This document shows, piece by piece, positions 44,957 through 47,071 of a stretch of 47,071 nt of DNA. Source of the stretch: Priapulus caudatus. Its lineage: Eukaryota; Priapulida; Priapulimorpha; Priapulimorphida; Priapulidae. Below the pieces are notes generated by a model. It was not told the origin of the DNA. It made no database searches and saw only the letters and a program-made list of their open reading frames with translations. The stretch spans positions 257,332-304,402 of the forward strand of contig NW_014577145.1 of assembly GCF_000485595.1 (NCBI RefSeq). Reading direction: 5' to 3'. Positions within the stretch are counted from its first letter, which is position 1; every line of letters begins with the position of its first letter. Made by a program: the position numbers and the translations under genes.

Positions 44957-45915
44957 ACCGCCCATCCATCCATCCATCTGCCCATTGATCCATTCGTTCA
45001 TTCATTCATTCATTCATTCATTCATCCAATCCTGCCATTCCATTCCATTCATCCATCATCCATATCCATCCATCCATCATCATCCACCTCCATCCATCAT
45101 TTCCATCCAGTCCATCCTTCCATTCCATCCATCACATCCATCATCCATCCATCCATGCCATCCATCATCCATCCATCCATCCATCAATATAATCAACAAT
45201 CAATCATATCAATCAATCAATAATCAATCAATCAATCAACAATCGATCAAATCAAATCAAAATCAATTCAATCAATCAATCAAAACTGTTTTTTTGTTTT
45301 CCCAAAAATCAAGCAATCATCCACCCATTCTCAGTCCATCAATCCATCCATCCATCTCCAATCCATCATCCATCCATCCATCCTCCAATCCATCCATTCC
45401 ATCCATCCTTCATCAATCATTCCACCACTCAGCAATCATCCATCATCCATTCCCATCCATCCACCATCCCAAATCCATCCATCCATCCATCCATCCATCC
45501 CTCCTTCCATCCAATCATATCCATTCATTCCATCCTTCATCCATCCATCCATCCAATGCATCCAATCATTCCATCCATCCATCCATTCCATCCATCCATC
45601 CATCTCCATCCATCCATCCATTCCAATCATCCTCCTCCCATTCATCCATCCCACATCCCATCCATTCCATCATCCATCCATCCATTCCATCCATCCATCC
45701 ATCATATCCATCCATCCATCCATCCATGTCCATTCCATCGCATCCATTCCATTTCATCCTTTCCGATCCATCCAGCCATCCATCCATCCATCCATCCATC
45801 CATCCATCCATCCATCCATCCATCCATCCATCCATCCATCCATCCATCCATCCATCCATCCATCCATCTATCCATAATCCATCCATCCATCCATCAATCA
45901 ATCAATCAATCCAAG
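44957..45915. repeat. ~950-bp (ATCC)n tetranucleotide array
   Basis: CATC, ATTC and ATCA units run almost without break, most regular at about 45775-45870. An (ATCA)-rich patch sits at about 45185-45280. It yields a 321-residue plus-strand Ser/Ile/His/Pro frame and Met/Asp/Gly/Trp minus-strand frames, all translations of the repeat. Confidence 0.96.
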
Positions 45916-46035
45916 CAACCCATTCGCCCACCTACGAAACTATCAAGTAACTATGAACAACGTAACTAACTAACTATATCAAGCAATGACTAAAAGAACG
46001 AAATTACATAAGAGAATTACAATTACAATGATATC

Positions 46036-46097
46036 ATAGTATCAGGAGCTAATAATGACAAATTATCAATTTTGTCATTATTAGCTCCTGATAGTAT
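46036..46097. repeat. Perfect 22-bp inverted repeat (hairpin)
   Basis: ATCAGGAGCTAATAATGACA plus AA at 46041-46062 pairs perfectly with 46071-46092 over an 8-nt loop. With one mismatch the pairing extends outward to about 46036 and 46097. Confidence 0.94.
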
Positions 46098-46104
46098 GGT
46101 AATA

Positions 46105-46216
46105 CATTTATTTTTACGCCATATTACTTATCTCCTTATCCTCTACCTTATCTCCTTATCTTCTACCTTATCTCCTTATTTACCTTATTATCTTTATCTC
46201 CTTATTTACTTATCTC
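46105..46216. repeat. Imperfect TTATCTCC tandem repeat
   Basis: TTATCTCC and CTACC units alternate with 12-20-bp spacing across a T-rich tract. Confidence 0.75.
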
Positions 46217-46293
46217 CCGCGCTCGCATCAGCACGAGCATTGACCACCAAAGTGCTAATTTTTTCCTGTTTCTGATTATTTAATGAGTCACGG

Positions 46294-46338
46294 CCGCTGA
46301 GCTGTATATAATAACCTGTATATAATACAGCTCAGTGG
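46294..46338. repeat. 14-bp inverted repeat (hairpin)
   Basis: CCGCTGAGCTGTAT (46294-46307) pairs with 46325-46338 with one mismatch, around a TATA-rich loop. Confidence 0.85.
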
Positions 46339-47004
46339 ACATGACGCTAGCGTCTTCCGATACCACGTATTGCAGAATAAAAACGTATCCATGTCATTTC
46401 TTATCAGTTATTATTTGTGCGTATTAGCACCCATTAAAAGTCTTCTGGTTATATGCACAATAAATGTATTCGAATTTGTGTTTTGTAATCCATTCTCCTC
46501 CAATCAGCAGCTTCGTGACAGTATATTAGCAAGTTCCTGTTATCGTAAGTTAGTGTGACTGTCAATGCTGTTGTCGTATAGAAGTATAGGTCCATTATTA
46601 CCATAGTATTAATTTTACTCGTAGCTTTGCGATGTTTCTGACAACGAGGCTAGTAGGAAAGTCTTTACTCATCATTCCCAATATGTTGTGGATCCCCAGG
46701 GCAGTGTTCGTTGGTGAAATTGTTTTATGACACTGTAGGATGTCCAAATCACAACTACATGATGAACTTGCACATTTGGTTTCCTACCGCCGTTTTCTAA
46801 ATTCGAAAACGGGGTATTTGGGTTTCATGAAAAGGTGACGAAGCACAGCGGATGTGGGAGGAACGGTACAAGAATACGCACATCGACATCAACTAATTTA
46901 ACCGAAGGCATGATTACTACAATATTCCACATAGTAGGATAATATGTGACTTACACAGACCATAACTTTATTCTTCTTGTGTCATCATGCGCCACGCATC
47001 AGTT

Positions 47005-47007
<3 letters not shown>
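46339..47007. other. No gene seen
   Basis: One short frame (46370-46558) has hydrophobic stretches but no recognisable family. Confidence 0.45.

Positions 47008-47042
<35 letters not shown>
47008..47042. repeat. (AT)n microsatellite in a short palindrome
   Basis: About 17 AT units are flanked by GTTTACTA on the left and TAGTAAAC on the right, so the whole segment is a near-palindrome. Confidence 0.93.
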
Positions 47043-47046
<4 letters not shown>

Positions 47047-47071
47047 AGTAAACAACTAACGGACGTATATA

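Noticed and set aside
44985-45950. 321-residue Ser/Ile/His/Pro frame
   Set aside because: It is a translation of the (ATCC)n array; the opposite strand gives equally long Met/Asp/Gly/Trp frames.
1-47071. CRISPR array, bacterial operons or rRNA genes
   Set aside because: No direct repeats with unique equal-length spacers, no compact gene arrangement and no rRNA core sequences; the window is eukaryotic.

Overview
This is a eukaryotic, probably marine-invertebrate genomic window. It is mostly non-coding and very repeat-rich, with one recognisable host gene spread over widely spaced exons. Pointers to the source are GT-AG introns up to about 11 kb, TTAGGG-type internal telomeric repeats, an L1/Tx1-like LINE fragment, and a (GTCC)n-bearing repeat opening with TAGCTCACCTTG of a kind common in molluscs and other lophotrochozoans. 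The gene resembles protostome CNGA/TAX-4 channels. A lophotrochozoan or another non-insect marine protostome fits best; the species cannot be fixed from this sequence.

Host gene. Four plus-strand exons (14246-14439, 15742-15843, 17283-17588, 28695-29539) encode the cytoplasmic C-terminal half of a cyclic-nucleotide-gated channel alpha subunit: C-linker, cyclic-nucleotide-binding domain (CNBD), a low-complexity Ser/Asn/Ala linker, and a leucine-zipper-like coiled coil ending at a stop. The transmembrane and pore exons were not found in the 14 kb upstream, so they probably lie outside the window. Exon 2, only 102 bp, carries extra bases in short homopolymers relative to the conserved family sequence. 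The stop codon lies in the first unit of a 72-bp tandem repeat.

Mobile and repeated DNA. (a) Two small elements (673-918 and 14868-15103) have 47-50-bp terminal inverted repeats, perfect 9-bp flanking duplications and telomere-like repeats inside. A third (about 15861-16101) has the same layout with weaker ends. (b) Two copies of a ~290-bp fold-back element (21418-21706, 30990-31282) have ~95-100-bp arms, each containing a smaller palindrome, and 95-bp cores in opposite orientations. (c) There is a (GTCC)n element with an internal 303-bp-period duplication (4168-5094), a hAT-like MITE (36857-37121), two further hAT-like ends (41832-42500), a tRNA-derived remnant (about 20345-20420) and a LINE reverse-transcriptase fragment (39346-40376).

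Simple repeats. Large microsatellites occupy 1-256, 2153-2858, 18860-19150, 23905-24935, 31820-31960, 34911-34975, 43302-43470, 44769-45915 and 47008-47042. They generate most of the long open frames in the window, which are not genes. The remaining stretches show no gene that I can support.
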